64,000 bases of DNA, taken from Algoriphagus vanfongensis DSM 17529. GTDB taxonomy: Bacteria; Bacteroidota; Bacteroidia; Cytophagales; Cyclobacteriaceae. Below the pieces are notes generated by a model that was not told the DNA's origin, searched no databases, and saw only the letters and a program-made list of their open reading frames with translations. A program made the position numbers and the translations under genes. Below, in pieces: positions 7,758-17,320 of this stretch (the first letter of the stretch is position 1; the number at the start of each line of letters is the position of its first letter). The DNA lies in NCBI RefSeq assembly GCF_000429465.1, contig NZ_AUBX01000011.1, positions 310,001 through 374,000 of the forward strand, in the 5' to 3' direction.

Positions 7758-8996
7758 TTACTTACTTTGATAATATAGGACAGATGCTTGGGACTCATCC
7801 AGAATCTGGGTAGACCAAGATTTCAGATGATCAGGCCCAATCAGCGATTTTTTTTCATATTCATCCCAGTATAAGTCGGGATGACCGAGATTGGCATAAA
7901 AAGCCAAATTCATCACCCGATTGATCAATTGAATCGATTCATAGGTTTTCATGGCTCTGCCTTGATTTTTTACTTTTTGAAACTCTCTCTCTGGCAATTC
8001 CTGAATCATGAAGTCAGCGATCACTTCATCCAAAGCCTGAACTGCCTCTTGAGCAGAGACACCTTTTTCCATTTTTCCGGAGAAAACCAATAATCCTGGA
8101 TCTAAAGAACCTAAGATATAGGCTCCAGCGGAGGCGAATAGTTTTCCGTTTTTAACAAGCCTTTGTTCTAGGATGGAAGATTTGCCGAAGCCAAGAAAAT
8201 CCGATATCAAATCTGCTTCAATAAAACCATTTTGGCCTTTCGCTGGCATTTTGTAGGCTTTATAGAGCGCGTCGGTGGGTACTGGATAGTTGACGGTTTT
8301 TTCTCTTTTGGATTGCTGGCGGCCTTCAATAGGGATTAGTTGCGTTTCTTTTATTGCGGGAGGGATAGGGCCAAACCATTTTTCGGCGAGCTTCTTGACC
8401 TGATCCGCACTCACTGCGCCACCAATGACCAAAATAGCATTGTTAGGTGCGTAGTGTTTTTTGTAAAAGTCCCATACGTCTTCTCTGGTGTAGCCCTCGA
8501 TGTCCGCTGGTGTTTGACCTATAGTAGGCCAGCGATAGGGGTGGGTCTCATAGGCAAGCTCTCGGAGGTGATGCCAGACCTCTCCGTAGGGTTGGTTGAG
8601 GTAGCGCTGCTTGTATTCTTCTAAGACTACTTTGCGCTGTGTCTCTATGGTTTTTTCCGTGAGGGTCAGCTGGAGCATCCTGTCTGATTCGAGCCAAAAC
8701 GCCGTTTCTATATTGGCAGCTGGCAGGTTCATATAGTAGTTGGTGATGTCCGGGCTGGTGAAGGCATTACAGTTGCCTCCGACACGCTCCAGTTCTCTGT
8801 CAAAAACCGGTACATTGGCAGAGCTGCCAAACATCAAATGCTCAAAAAAATGAGCAAGACCAGTTTTGCCAGGTATTTCATTTCGAGATCCTACTTTATA
8901 GAGTAGATTGAAAACAGCCATTTTGCTGCTTTGATCTTCGTGGACGATCACCTCAAGTCCGTTATCCAGAAAAAACCGTTCGTAGGAAAGCATCAT
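7758..8996 (-). CDS. M16 family zinc peptidase
   Basis: 412 residues, one two-domain half of the pitrilysin/PMPCB type. The inverted zinc motif HFFEH gives H49, E52 (catalytic base) and H53, and the third ligand is probably E126 in RKVVLEEYKQ. It continues into the inactive C-terminal M16 domain. No signal peptide is evident, so it may act in the cytoplasm. The start may be the first or second Met (8996 or 8993). It is the first gene of the operon M16 - ispF - mnmD - two coiled-coil proteins. Confidence 0.9.
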   Translation of the reverse strand: MMLSYERFFLDNGLEVIVHEDQSSKMAVFNLLYKVGSRNEIPGKTGLAHFFEHLMFGSSANVPVFDRELERVGGNCNAFTSPDITNYYMNLPAANIETAFWLESDRMLQLTLTEKTIETQRKVVLEEYKQRYLNQPYGEVWHHLRELAYETHPYRWPTIGQTPADIEGYTREDVWDFYKKHYAPNNAILVIGGAVSADQVKKLAEKWFGPIPPAIKETQLIPIEGRQQSKREKTVNYPVPTDALYKAYKMPAKGQNGFIEADLISDFLGFGKSSILEQRLVKNGKLFASAGAYILGSLDPGLLVFSGKMEKGVSAQEAVQALDEVIADFMIQELPEREFQKVKNQGRAMKTYESIQLINRVMNLAFYANLGHPDLYWDEYEKKSLIGPDHLKSWSTQILDESQASVLYYQSK

Positions 8997-9004
8997 TTGT
9001 GGGG

Positions 9005-9012
9005 CAAAGCTA
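9005..9012 (-). promoter_or_regulatory. Candidate -7 element of the M16 operon
   Basis: Read on the minus strand this is TAGCTTTG, a full match to TAnnTTTG. It is so close to the ATG at 8996 that the message would be nearly leaderless. No -33 TTG is found at the right distance, so the call is weak. Confidence 0.3.
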
Positions 9013-9195
9013 ATCTTTTTTGATTAACCTGATATTAATCTAAGAAAAGCTAAATTGCCTGAGAATGTTCCAAAAACTGAAAATTTCAGCCAGGCGATCA
9101 AGCCCGTTCCTGTAAGTCAGTCGTATTTTGTGCCGAAAAATCGAACTTTGGAATCCCTCATCCAGTTTGCATACGATAGTCATATCCCCTCATCC

Positions 9196-10755
9196 ATGAA
9201 AAAACATTGTATTGATCTCCATGAAACAGGACAGTTTTCTTCATTTTTTTTGGATTATATAGCTGGTAAAGCTGAGCTTCGGCCCTTTTATAGTCATCTT
9301 CCAGCGTTAGAAAGCTTTCCCAAGGCCATTGAGAATAAGAGTTTTTCGCCAGAGACAAGAAAGATTCTCTGTCAAAGCTTGCAGAATCAGTACGAGGGGA
9401 TAGAACTTTTTGAAGAGGAAAAATCGAGTTTGAGTCAGCTTTCAGACGAGAAGACATTCACAGTCACCACCGGGCATCAACTGAATTTATTTACCGGACC
9501 ACTTTACTTTATTTATAAAATAGTTTCCACGATTCGACTGGCAGAGCAGTTAAATGCAGCTTATCCTGCTTATCGATTTGTGCCAGTCTATTGGATGGCG
9601 ACGGAGGATCATGATTTTGATGAGATCAACTACTTCAAGCTAGATGGCAAAAAGTATCAATGGAACTCAGATCAACATGGAGCTGTAGGCGATTTTGTGT
9701 TGGATGAAGGGTTTAGGGAGTATTTGAAAACTCTTGGTTTTATTCCAGAAGTATTCAAGTCCGCCTACTCCAGTAGCAAAACCCTCAAGGAAGCTGTACG
9801 AAAATATGTGCACGATCTTTTTGGAAAAAAAGGGTTGCTTATCGTTGATGGACATGATGCGGCCTTGAAGACAGTTTTCAAGCACGTAATCAGGGAGGAT
9901 CTTTTTGAGCATACACCACATAAGGAGGCAACTCTTAAAACTGAATCGCTGGAGTCTTTGGGTTACGGCGGGCAGATTTTCCCAAGGGAAATCAATTTAT
10001 TCTATTTAGAAGCTGGGATTCGAGAAAGAATAGAACGACAGGGTGATCGATTTGTAGTTTTGAATACTGAGTTGAGTTTTTCACAAGCGGAAATGGAAGC
10101 TTTGATAGAGCAAAGCCCGGAGAAATTTAGCCCCAATGTTGTGTTGCGTCCTTTGTATCAAGAAATGATTCTCCCCAATCTGGCTTATTTTGGAGGTCCG
10201 GCAGAGGTTGTTTATTGGCTTCAATTGAAGGGAGTTTTTGATCATTTTGACCAAGCTTTTCCAATCTTACTTCCAAGGAATTTTGCTTTGGTTCTAGATA
10301 AGTTGACCCAACAAAAGATGAGACAACTCGGATGGGAGCCTGCAGAATTATTTGGTGATATCGAACAATGGAAAAAAGAGCATGTAGCAGAGCATGCGCA
10401 AGAAGATATTGAGCTGAAAGCAGAAAAGGAACAGCTGGCCCAGCTATTTGATCAAAGAGGTGAGTCTGCAGCAGCGCTAGAGAAGAGTCTTCAGGATTCT
10501 TTTGCGTCCGCCAAGACCAGGGCATTGAAGATTTTGGATCAGATGAGTGATAAGCTACGAAAAGCCGAGGAGCGACGCCAGCATGTCGATCTGGCCAGGG
10601 CTGACGCTGTGAAGGACTGGATCGCTCCAGGTGGGAGTCCACAAGAGCGAGTAGTGAATATGATGCAGTTTTATCTTCAAGATCAGAGTTTTGTGGAGCA
10701 GCTCTATGAGTTGTTTGATCCGCTGGATTTTAGAATGATGGTACTGGAGCCATGA
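9196..10755 (+). CDS. bshC: Bacillithiol biosynthesis cysteine-adding enzyme
   Basis: 519 residues from the ATG at 9196. This start gives the family-typical opening CIDLHETGQFSSFFLDYIAG followed by LRPFYSHLPALESF. The frame stays open upstream to a TTG at 9055, but those 47 codons do not resemble the family. BshC joins cysteine to glucosaminyl-malate in the last step of bacillithiol synthesis, the low-molecular-weight thiol of Firmicutes and Bacteroidota. TVTTGHQLNLFTGPLYFIYK and PVYWMATEDHDFDEINYF are hallmark blocks, and a coiled-coil insert lies at about residues 390-490. Its last bases overlap the next start (ATGA). Confidence 0.93.
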   Translation: MKKHCIDLHETGQFSSFFLDYIAGKAELRPFYSHLPALESFPKAIENKSFSPETRKILCQSLQNQYEGIELFEEEKSSLSQLSDEKTFTVTTGHQLNLFTGPLYFIYKIVSTIRLAEQLNAAYPAYRFVPVYWMATEDHDFDEINYFKLDGKKYQWNSDQHGAVGDFVLDEGFREYLKTLGFIPEVFKSAYSSSKTLKEAVRKYVHDLFGKKGLLIVDGHDAALKTVFKHVIREDLFEHTPHKEATLKTESLESLGYGGQIFPREINLFYLEAGIRERIERQGDRFVVLNTELSFSQAEMEALIEQSPEKFSPNVVLRPLYQEMILPNLAYFGGPAEVVYWLQLKGVFDHFDQAFPILLPRNFALVLDKLTQQKMRQLGWEPAELFGDIEQWKKEHVAEHAQEDIELKAEKEQLAQLFDQRGESAAALEKSLQDSFASAKTRALKILDQMSDKLRKAEERRQHVDLARADAVKDWIAPGGSPQERVVNMMQFYLQDQSFVEQLYELFDPLDFRMMVLEP

Positions 10756-11324
10756 CATCAGTCAAAGATCAGATCAGGCAAGAGTATAAAAAAAGGCGCA
10801 GGCAACTTTCTGATGAGGAAGCTGCAAGGTTGTCACAGCAAGTTTGTGAGCGTGCTAAGTCCTTTTTGGAAGATAGGAATGAGCTGAAGCGAATTCATAT
10901 TTTTCTTCCGATAGCCTCACAAAGAGAAGTTGATACATTTCCGCTGTTAGATTTTCTGTGGGCCAATGGCTATGATGTCTCTACTTCTCTGGTGGATCCA
11001 GCATCGGGGGATCTTAAGACGGTTTCTGTTCCTGCCGGTGTCACATTTCACTATGATTCCTGGGGGATTCCGATTCCGTCCATATTTGAGAATAAAAATC
11101 CTGAAGAACTAGAGTTGATTTTTGTGCCTTTGCTGGCTTATGACCTTTATGGAATGAGAATTGGTTTTGGAAAAGGATATTACGATCGCTTTTTTTCTTC
11201 CTTGCAAAACCTTCCTGTCAAGGTGGGGATGAGCTTTTTTGAGCCGGAAGGGCGGCTACCTGCCGAATCGCACGATATCCCGTTAGACTTTTGCATTACT
11301 CCTATAAAAGTTCTTACTTTTTGA
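10752..11324 (+). CDS. 5-formyltetrahydrofolate cyclo-ligase
   Basis: 190 residues. ATP-dependent conversion of 5-formyl-THF to 5,10-methenyl-THF, returning folate to the active pool. The signature YGMRIGFGKGYYDRFF is present near residue 135. The N-terminus has the basic substrate-binding EYKKRRRQLS and the phosphate-binding region IASQREVDTFPLL. It overlaps bshC by 4 bp, so the two are co-translated. The common symbols ygfA, fau and MTHFS are not used here because naming in Bacteroidota varies. Confidence 0.93.
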   Translation: MTSVKDQIRQEYKKRRRQLSDEEAARLSQQVCERAKSFLEDRNELKRIHIFLPIASQREVDTFPLLDFLWANGYDVSTSLVDPASGDLKTVSVPAGVTFHYDSWGIPIPSIFENKNPEELELIFVPLLAYDLYGMRIGFGKGYYDRFFSSLQNLPVKVGMSFFEPEGRLPAESHDIPLDFCITPIKVLTF

Positions 11325-11340
11325 GAGTAATCACTCATCT

Positions 11341-11835
11341 ATGAAAAAATCACTTTTGGCAATACTCTTAACGGTAGTTCTAGGTGTTCTGCCCATGTTG
11401 TCTCATGCCCAAATGGGAGGCTACAATACAATGGTAGGTGTGGTAGGAGGTACCAACATCGGCGGTACTGTCAAGCAATTTGTCAGTGAGACAGGTGCAG
11501 TGGATTTGTTGGTTTACAACAGGTGGAAAGGTTGGGTAGGAGCGCTATTGTACGAGCATCATTGGGATATTCGTGAATTTTACGGTTTGGAGTGGTATGT
11601 AGGTGCTGGTGGGCACTTCGGAATGTGGAAAGATGGGAAAGGTGAGCCGCCTTGGGTATACAAGATAGATCAGGATTACAATGTTTTTGGGGTCGATGCG
11701 ATCGTGGGTTTAGAGTACAATATCAACAGAAGCAATTTTTATCTGGGAGGATACTGGAAACCCGCATATAATTTTGCTGAATTCACGAGGCTTTGGGAGG
11801 ATGAGGCAGCCTTTACATTGAGATATTCGTTTTAA
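11341..11835 (+). CDS. Small exported protein, probably outer-membrane beta-barrel-like
   Basis: 164 residues, not recognised as a named family. The signal peptide is MKKSLLAILLTVVLGVLPML with cleavage near SHAQ. The mature part is glycine- and aromatic-rich with alternating strands (MVGVVGGTNIGGTVKQF, FYGLEWYVGAGGHFGMW, SNFYLGGYWKP) and ends in LRYSF, an outer-membrane barrel C-terminus with terminal phenylalanine. A small eight-strand barrel is plausible. It starts 16 bp after the folate gene, perhaps in the same operon. Confidence 0.75.
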   Translation: MKKSLLAILLTVVLGVLPMLSHAQMGGYNTMVGVVGGTNIGGTVKQFVSETGAVDLLVYNRWKGWVGALLYEHHWDIREFYGLEWYVGAGGHFGMWKDGKGEPPWVYKIDQDYNVFGVDAIVGLEYNINRSNFYLGGYWKPAYNFAEFTRLWEDEAAFTLRYSF

Positions 11836-12412
11836 GAAAAGTTGATTTGCTAAATTTTTAAACCTGTTTTTGAAATATTGACAAAAAATGATGCTCTTGA
11901 TAAGATAATTAGACCCTAGTCATCATAATTTTTTGAAAAAAATAGATCTCAAATAGCTCCTTATATTGACGGTCCAAATATTTGATTTTTAAATCACTCA
12001 TTTTAGTTTGAAAATTTTATCAATGCTGATTTGAGAATTATTATTTATTGAAAATGGTTTAAAATCGAGAAAATATTTTTTTTAAAGTTTCTTCACTGGA
12101 TCAACGAAGCGAAATAAAATTCTGTTTGAGTTAACAAAATCAGAACATATTGTTAATTATTGTTAATATCGGCCGCTTTACCAAATAATCGTTTTTTAGA
12201 GCCACTCATACAAAATATTCACCGTTGGTTTTGGATAAATGCTTGTAATTAGAACTATTCAAATAAATATGATAATATAAAAAATATTTGTTTCTTTTTT
12301 TGTCTAAAACGAATTTGAAATTGCAATATATCAATATTTTTTCCTGTTTGTGGGTATTTTGAATTTAGCTTGAAAGGAATTTTATTTACGAATCAACTAA
12401 ACTAAATACCTT
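11836..12412. other. Long AT-rich leader region before the SusC gene
   Basis: 577 bp without any plausible gene. It is very AT-rich with many A and T runs. There is no clear terminator after the preceding gene and no exact TTG/TAnnTTTG promoter. Near misses such as TATTTTG and TAGCTTG occur in the last 80 bp. It must hold the control region of the highly codon-biased SusC operon. No riboswitch fold could be recognised by eye. Confidence 0.5.
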
Positions 12413-15400
12413 ATGAGAAAAGCTTTACTCTTTGTTGTTGCGCTTTTCACCATGACCCTCAGCTATGAGGTGTCGGCGCAGCAACGGGTAATTACCGGTA
12501 CGGTAATTTCCGATGAAGATGGACTAGGCTTGCCGGGTGCAACCGTCCTCGTGAAAGGTACGACAGTGGGTACAACCACCGATTTGGATGGTAACTACTC
12601 CATTAACGTACCGGCGGGTTCAGATGTGCTGATTTATTCTTTCGTAGGTCTTGAGACCAAGGAAGAGGTGATCGGTAATCGGACCGTCATTGATGTGACC
12701 TTGACGACTGATGCTGCTCAACTATCCGAAGTGGTAGTCACAGCGATCGGTATCGAAAGGGAAAAGAAAGCCTTGGGCTATGCCGTTACCACTGTGGGTG
12801 ACGAGCAGCTCGAAAATCGCCCTGAGCAAGACGTTGCCCGCGTTTTGCAAGGAAAAGTACCGGGTGTCAATATCACTTCTACCAACGGGATGTCCGGTTC
12901 TGGTACCAACATGGTCATCAGGGGTTACTCATCCGCTACCGGATCTAACCAGCCATTATTCGTAGTAGATGGTGTGCCATTCAACACTAGTACCAACAAT
13001 ACCAATGGATTTACCACTGGGGGTGCTACGACTTCTTCTCGTTTCTTGGATATAGATCCAAATAACATCGAGACCATGTCAGTATTGAAAGGTCTATCTG
13101 CTACAGTATTGTATGGAGATCAAGGTAGAAACGGGGTGATCTTGATCACTACCAAATCAGGTGCTTCTAAAAGAAGAGCTGCTGAAGTGACTGTAAATCA
13201 ATCTGTATTCTCCAACAAAGCGGCTTCTTTGCCTACTTATGGTTATACTTATGGTAACGGTTTCCAGCAAGCACCAGGATTCTTCTTCTCCAACTTTGGA
13301 CCTAGAATGGATCTTGGCCTGACAGTAAATCACCCTTATGCTACTTCTTCTGTAGCTTCCGTAAGAGAGGCATTCCCAGAGTTTTGGGTGGATGGTATCG
13401 TAGGTGGTACTCCTGTTCAGTATGAGTACAAGGCTTACGAAGACCCTTCTACTGCTTTCTTCAGAACAGGTATCGTAACTAACACATCTGTTCAGATTTC
13501 TGGTGGATCTGACCGAACTGGTTTCAATGCAAGCTTTGGGTATACAGATGATGAAGGATTTACTCCAGGTAACGAATTGAAAAAGTATAACTTCGGTTTG
13601 GGAGTGAACTCTGCCATTTCTGATAAGTTCTCCGTGAATTCATCCTTCACTTTTGCGATTACTGATCTTCAGTCTCCTCCTGTGAACGCGGCTTATGGAT
13701 CCGGTCCTGCTGGTGGTGTTCCTTCTGTATTTGCTCACGTGTTGTATACTCCGCGTTCTGTAGATTTGGCAGGTTTGCCATTTGAGAACCCAGTAGACAA
13801 CAGCTCTGTCTATTATAGAGGCGGTAATGATATTGTAAACCCAAGATGGTTGGCAAAATATTACACCAATACCTCTGACGTACAGCGTTTCTTCAATTCT
13901 ACTTCCTTAGTATATGACTTCAGCGACAATTTCTCTGTGACTTACAGAATCGGTTTGGATACTTATACTGAGAAGCAAGAAAAGAAATATAATAAAGGTG
14001 CTGGATCAGGTAGTGCTGCTATCCAATCTGGGATGTACACCACTGCCAATATTGTCAATACTATCTGGAACCAAGATTTGATCTTGAACTGGAAAAAGGA
14101 ATTCTCAGACAAGTTTGGGATGAGTGCTTTGCTTGGAGGTAACTCCAGATATGATTCATTCATCAGAGATGGTATCGAATCTCAGGGTCAATTGGCTTTT
14201 GGTCTTTTCAGACATTCTAACTTCACTTCAGCTTCTCATGGAGGTTTGAATAGAACCCAGGAAGAAAGAAGAATGGGGGTTTACGCCAATGTGACTTTGG
14301 ATTACTCTAACTACTTGTACTTCAACTTGTCAGCTAGAAATGACTGGACATCTACAGTAGAGGAAGAAAACAGAAGAATCCTGTATCCAGGAGCTTCCGT
14401 TTCCTTTATACCTAGTACTGCATTTGACTGGAACTCTTCTACCATCAATGATTTGAAATTGAGATTGGGTTATGGTACTTCCGCAGGTTTCCCAAGTCCA
14501 TATAGCACCAGAAATACCTTATCTCAGAATGCAATTGCATTCTCAAGAGATGGTAATTTGACTCAGACTCACTCTGTGTCCAATGCTTTGGGTAACCCTA
14601 ATTTGAAGCCAGAATTGATCCAAGAATTGGAGTTTGGTGTCGAAGCGGTAATGTTCAACAATAAGTTGAGATTGGATCTCTCCATGTTTGAGAAAAACAC
14701 GAATGACTTGATTACAGATTCTCCAATTGATCCAGCTACAGGTTTTACTTCCACGGCGATCAATATCGGTAACATCAGAACAAGAGGTGTTGAACTTCAG
14801 GCAAATGTAACTCCTGTGTCTACAGCTTCTGGATTTACTTGGAACTCTACTGTCAACTGGAGTATGTACAGATCTGTGACTACTGAGTTGGGTGCTGGAC
14901 TAGATGAGATCGTAGTAGCAGGCTTCACTACCTTGGGTAACTTCGCGATTCCTGGTGAGCCATTCAACGTGATCAAAGGTACCGACTTCTTGAGAGATGA
15001 TGATGGCAATCCGATTGTCCTTTCTGACGGACTTTATGCTGCTGATCCGGAATTGAAAATCTTGGGCGATCCAAACCCAAGATGGAGTGGATCATGGATC
15101 AATACTTTCACATGGAAAGGATTTACCTTGAACGCAATGTTGGAATACAGACACAAAGGTGCGGTATTCTCCAATACTGTGACTGCTACCTTGGCTCGTG
15201 GTGTGACCAAAGATCCAGTAGCTGACAGAGAGATGACGTTCATTATGCCAGGTGTAAGACAAGATGGTACAAACGCCGATGGTACTCCAAACTATATCCA
15301 GAATGATATTCAGATTTCAGCATCTGATTACTTCTTTGGTGGGTATCAAGGTAGAACGGATGCACCTAACGTATTCGACGGATCTATGATCAGATTAAGA

Positions 15401-15634
15401 GAGGTCTCCTTGGGTTATGAGTTGCCAACTACCCTTTTGGCAAAAACTCCATTCAAAAGAGCTTCTGTGGCATTGAGCGGAACGAACCTTTGGTTCCTTG
15501 CTCTGAACTTCCCTCCAAACATGAACTTCGATGTGGATGTATTGGGGACGGGTGTTGGCAACGGATTGGGCTTTGACTTTGTAACCGGTCCTAGCTCTAA
15601 AAGATTTGGTGGAACTGTAACACTTGCATTCTAA
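12413..15634 (+). CDS. SusC/RagA-family TonB-linked outer-membrane receptor
   Basis: 1073 residues. Active importer across the outer membrane that works with the SusD-like lipoprotein encoded next. Signal peptide 1-23 (MRKALLFVVALFTMTLSYEV, then SAQ). Carboxypeptidase-regulatory-like domain about 25-110 with GLPGATVLVKGTTVGTTTDL. TonB plug about 112-240 with GKVPGVNI and LFVVDGVPF, then a long beta-barrel ending in GGTVTLAF. Codons are strongly biased to TCT, GGT, AAC and TTC compared with its neighbours, which suggests high expression. The substrate is unknown: no glycoside hydrolase, sulfatase or sigma/anti-sigma gene is adjacent. Confidence 0.95.
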   Translation: MRKALLFVVALFTMTLSYEVSAQQRVITGTVISDEDGLGLPGATVLVKGTTVGTTTDLDGNYSINVPAGSDVLIYSFVGLETKEEVIGNRTVIDVTLTTDAAQLSEVVVTAIGIEREKKALGYAVTTVGDEQLENRPEQDVARVLQGKVPGVNITSTNGMSGSGTNMVIRGYSSATGSNQPLFVVDGVPFNTSTNNTNGFTTGGATTSSRFLDIDPNNIETMSVLKGLSATVLYGDQGRNGVILITTKSGASKRRAAEVTVNQSVFSNKAASLPTYGYTYGNGFQQAPGFFFSNFGPRMDLGLTVNHPYATSSVASVREAFPEFWVDGIVGGTPVQYEYKAYEDPSTAFFRTGIVTNTSVQISGGSDRTGFNASFGYTDDEGFTPGNELKKYNFGLGVNSAISDKFSVNSSFTFAITDLQSPPVNAAYGSGPAGGVPSVFAHVLYTPRSVDLAGLPFENPVDNSSVYYRGGNDIVNPRWLAKYYTNTSDVQRFFNSTSLVYDFSDNFSVTYRIGLDTYTEKQEKKYNKGAGSGSAAIQSGMYTTANIVNTIWNQDLILNWKKEFSDKFGMSALLGGNSRYDSFIRDGIESQGQLAFGLFRHSNFTSASHGGLNRTQEERRMGVYANVTLDYSNYLYFNLSARNDWTSTVEEENRRILYPGASVSFIPSTAFDWNSSTINDLKLRLGYGTSAGFPSPYSTRNTLSQNAIAFSRDGNLTQTHSVSNALGNPNLKPELIQELEFGVEAVMFNNKLRLDLSMFEKNTNDLITDSPIDPATGFTSTAINIGNIRTRGVELQANVTPVSTASGFTWNSTVNWSMYRSVTTELGAGLDEIVVAGFTTLGNFAIPGEPFNVIKGTDFLRDDDGNPIVLSDGLYAADPELKILGDPNPRWSGSWINTFTWKGFTLNAMLEYRHKGAVFSNTVTATLARGVTKDPVADREMTFIMPGVRQDGTNADGTPNYIQNDIQISASDYFFGGYQGRTDAPNVFDGSMIRLREVSLGYELPTTLLAKTPFKRASVALSGTNLWFLALNFPPNMNFDVDVLGTGVGNGLGFDFVTGPSSKRFGGTVTLAF

Positions 15635-15652
15635 TCCCAAAACTGAATTACT

Positions 15653-17299
15653 ATGAAAAAATTACTATATAGCTTGTTGTGTGCAAGTACGATGCTATTT
15701 GCTTCTTCCTGTGATCTCGATCTACTGGACGATCCAAATGCTGTAACGGCTGATACTGCATCGCCGGATTATCTGCTCAACAAGATCCAATTGGATTATA
15801 AAGATTTCTATCAAGGCATTAGCAATACGGGAATGTCCTTGACTAGAATGGTCAATCAAGGTAGTGCAAACTACGAAAGTGCCTACACTACTTCATCTAC
15901 CAATGGATGGTGGAGTAATTCGTACGCCAATATCCTAGCCGATATTGCCTTTTTGGAGCCTTTGGCTGTGGAAGGTGGTTTGGAGAGACACTTGGGTATT
16001 GCTAAGACGATCAAGGCCATGGTGCTTTTCAACTTGGTAGATGTGTACGGAGACGTGCCTTACTCTGAAGCATTGGATGCTTCTAATTTCTTCCCAGTGG
16101 TAGATTCAGGAGCTTCTATTTATGATGCTGCATATGGACTTTTGGACGAAGCAGCAGCGCATTTTGTAGCGACTGGTTCTTCTGGTACTCCTAATGATTA
16201 CTTCTATGGAAGAGACTATACCAAATGGGTTAGACTTGTCAATACATTGAAATTGAGATATTTTCTCAATTTGAGATTGGTTGATGAGGCAGGATCTGAT
16301 GCAGGTATTTCTGCTTTGGTAGCTGGTGATAATATGCTCAAGGCAGGAGATGATTTTGTGTTCAGATTTGGTACTTCCAATGCAAACCCGGATTCAAGAC
16401 ACCCTAACTTCTCAGGTTCTTATACCTCTGGTGGTGGTACTTACCACTCTACTTATTACATGTGGCATATGACTGAAGAAAAAGGATTTGATGATCCTCG
16501 AGCAAGATTCTACTGGTATCGTCAAGTATTGGTAAACTCTACTAATGTGGATGAAATCGAGTGTATATCTCAGATCGCTCCGCCTCACTACTTGGCAGGT
16601 GGATTTATCTACTGTCTTCCAGGTGAAAGAGGATATTGGGGTCGTGATCACCTAGATCCAGATGGGGTTCCACCAGATGGGTTGAAGAGAACCATGTGGG
16701 GTGTTTATCCTGCAGGAGGTCGATTTGACAATGATTCTGCTACTCCGACTAATAATCCTTCTTTGGGAGCTCAAGGAGCAGGACTTTATCCAATCATGAC
16801 TGCTTCAAATGTAGATTTTATGCTAGCTGAAGCTGCATTGGAAATCGACGGAGATGCTGCTGCTGCAAAGACCTATATGCTTTCTGGTATCCAGAAGCAC
16901 ATGGATTTTGTGACTGATTACGCTTTGGCTTCTCAAGATGCAGGTAATATTACTTCTTGGTATGCAGATCAGGCGACCACTTTGGAAGAAGATATCGATG
17001 CTTATATCGCTTTCGTAGGTGCTGAATATGATGGAGCTAGTAGCAAAATGGACGTTATCGGCCGTGAATACTGGTTGGCACTTTTCGGAAACGGAGTAGA
17101 ATCTTACAACTTGTACCGAAGAACTGGAACTCCTAGCAGAATGCAGCCTGGTTTGGAAGAAGATCCAGGGAACTTCCCGAGATCCTTCTTGTATCCTAAC
17201 ACATACATGGTAACGAATACCAACGCAACCCAAAAATCAGGGTTGGACGCACAGGTATTCTGGGACAATAATCCAGCAGGTAACGCTTGGGTATACTAA
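15653..17299 (+). CDS. SusD/RagB-family nutrient-binding surface lipoprotein
   Basis: 548 residues. Lipoprotein signal peptide with lipobox cysteine C20 (FASSC), so the protein is anchored in the outer membrane and acts as the lid of the SusC channel. The mature N-terminus LLDDPNAVTADTASPDYLLN and the helical TPR-like part (DVYGDVPYSEALD, LVNTLKLRYFLNLRL) match the SusD-like subgroup often called SusD-like_2. The C-terminal FGNGVESYNLYRRTGTP motif is also typical. It starts 18 bp after the SusC gene and shares its biased codon use. Confidence 0.93.
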   Translation: MKKLLYSLLCASTMLFASSCDLDLLDDPNAVTADTASPDYLLNKIQLDYKDFYQGISNTGMSLTRMVNQGSANYESAYTTSSTNGWWSNSYANILADIAFLEPLAVEGGLERHLGIAKTIKAMVLFNLVDVYGDVPYSEALDASNFFPVVDSGASIYDAAYGLLDEAAAHFVATGSSGTPNDYFYGRDYTKWVRLVNTLKLRYFLNLRLVDEAGSDAGISALVAGDNMLKAGDDFVFRFGTSNANPDSRHPNFSGSYTSGGGTYHSTYYMWHMTEEKGFDDPRARFYWYRQVLVNSTNVDEIECISQIAPPHYLAGGFIYCLPGERGYWGRDHLDPDGVPPDGLKRTMWGVYPAGGRFDNDSATPTNNPSLGAQGAGLYPIMTASNVDFMLAEAALEIDGDAAAAKTYMLSGIQKHMDFVTDYALASQDAGNITSWYADQATTLEEDIDAYIAFVGAEYDGASSKMDVIGREYWLALFGNGVESYNLYRRTGTPSRMQPGLEEDPGNFPRSFLYPNTYMVTNTNATQKSGLDAQVFWDNNPAGNAWVY

Positions 17300-17320
17300 A
17301 CCAAATAAATTAGAGACACT

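Noticed and set aside
11836..12412. Riboswitch or small RNA in the SusC leader
   Set aside because: The region is only AT-rich with no recognisable conserved fold, terminator or promoter pair.
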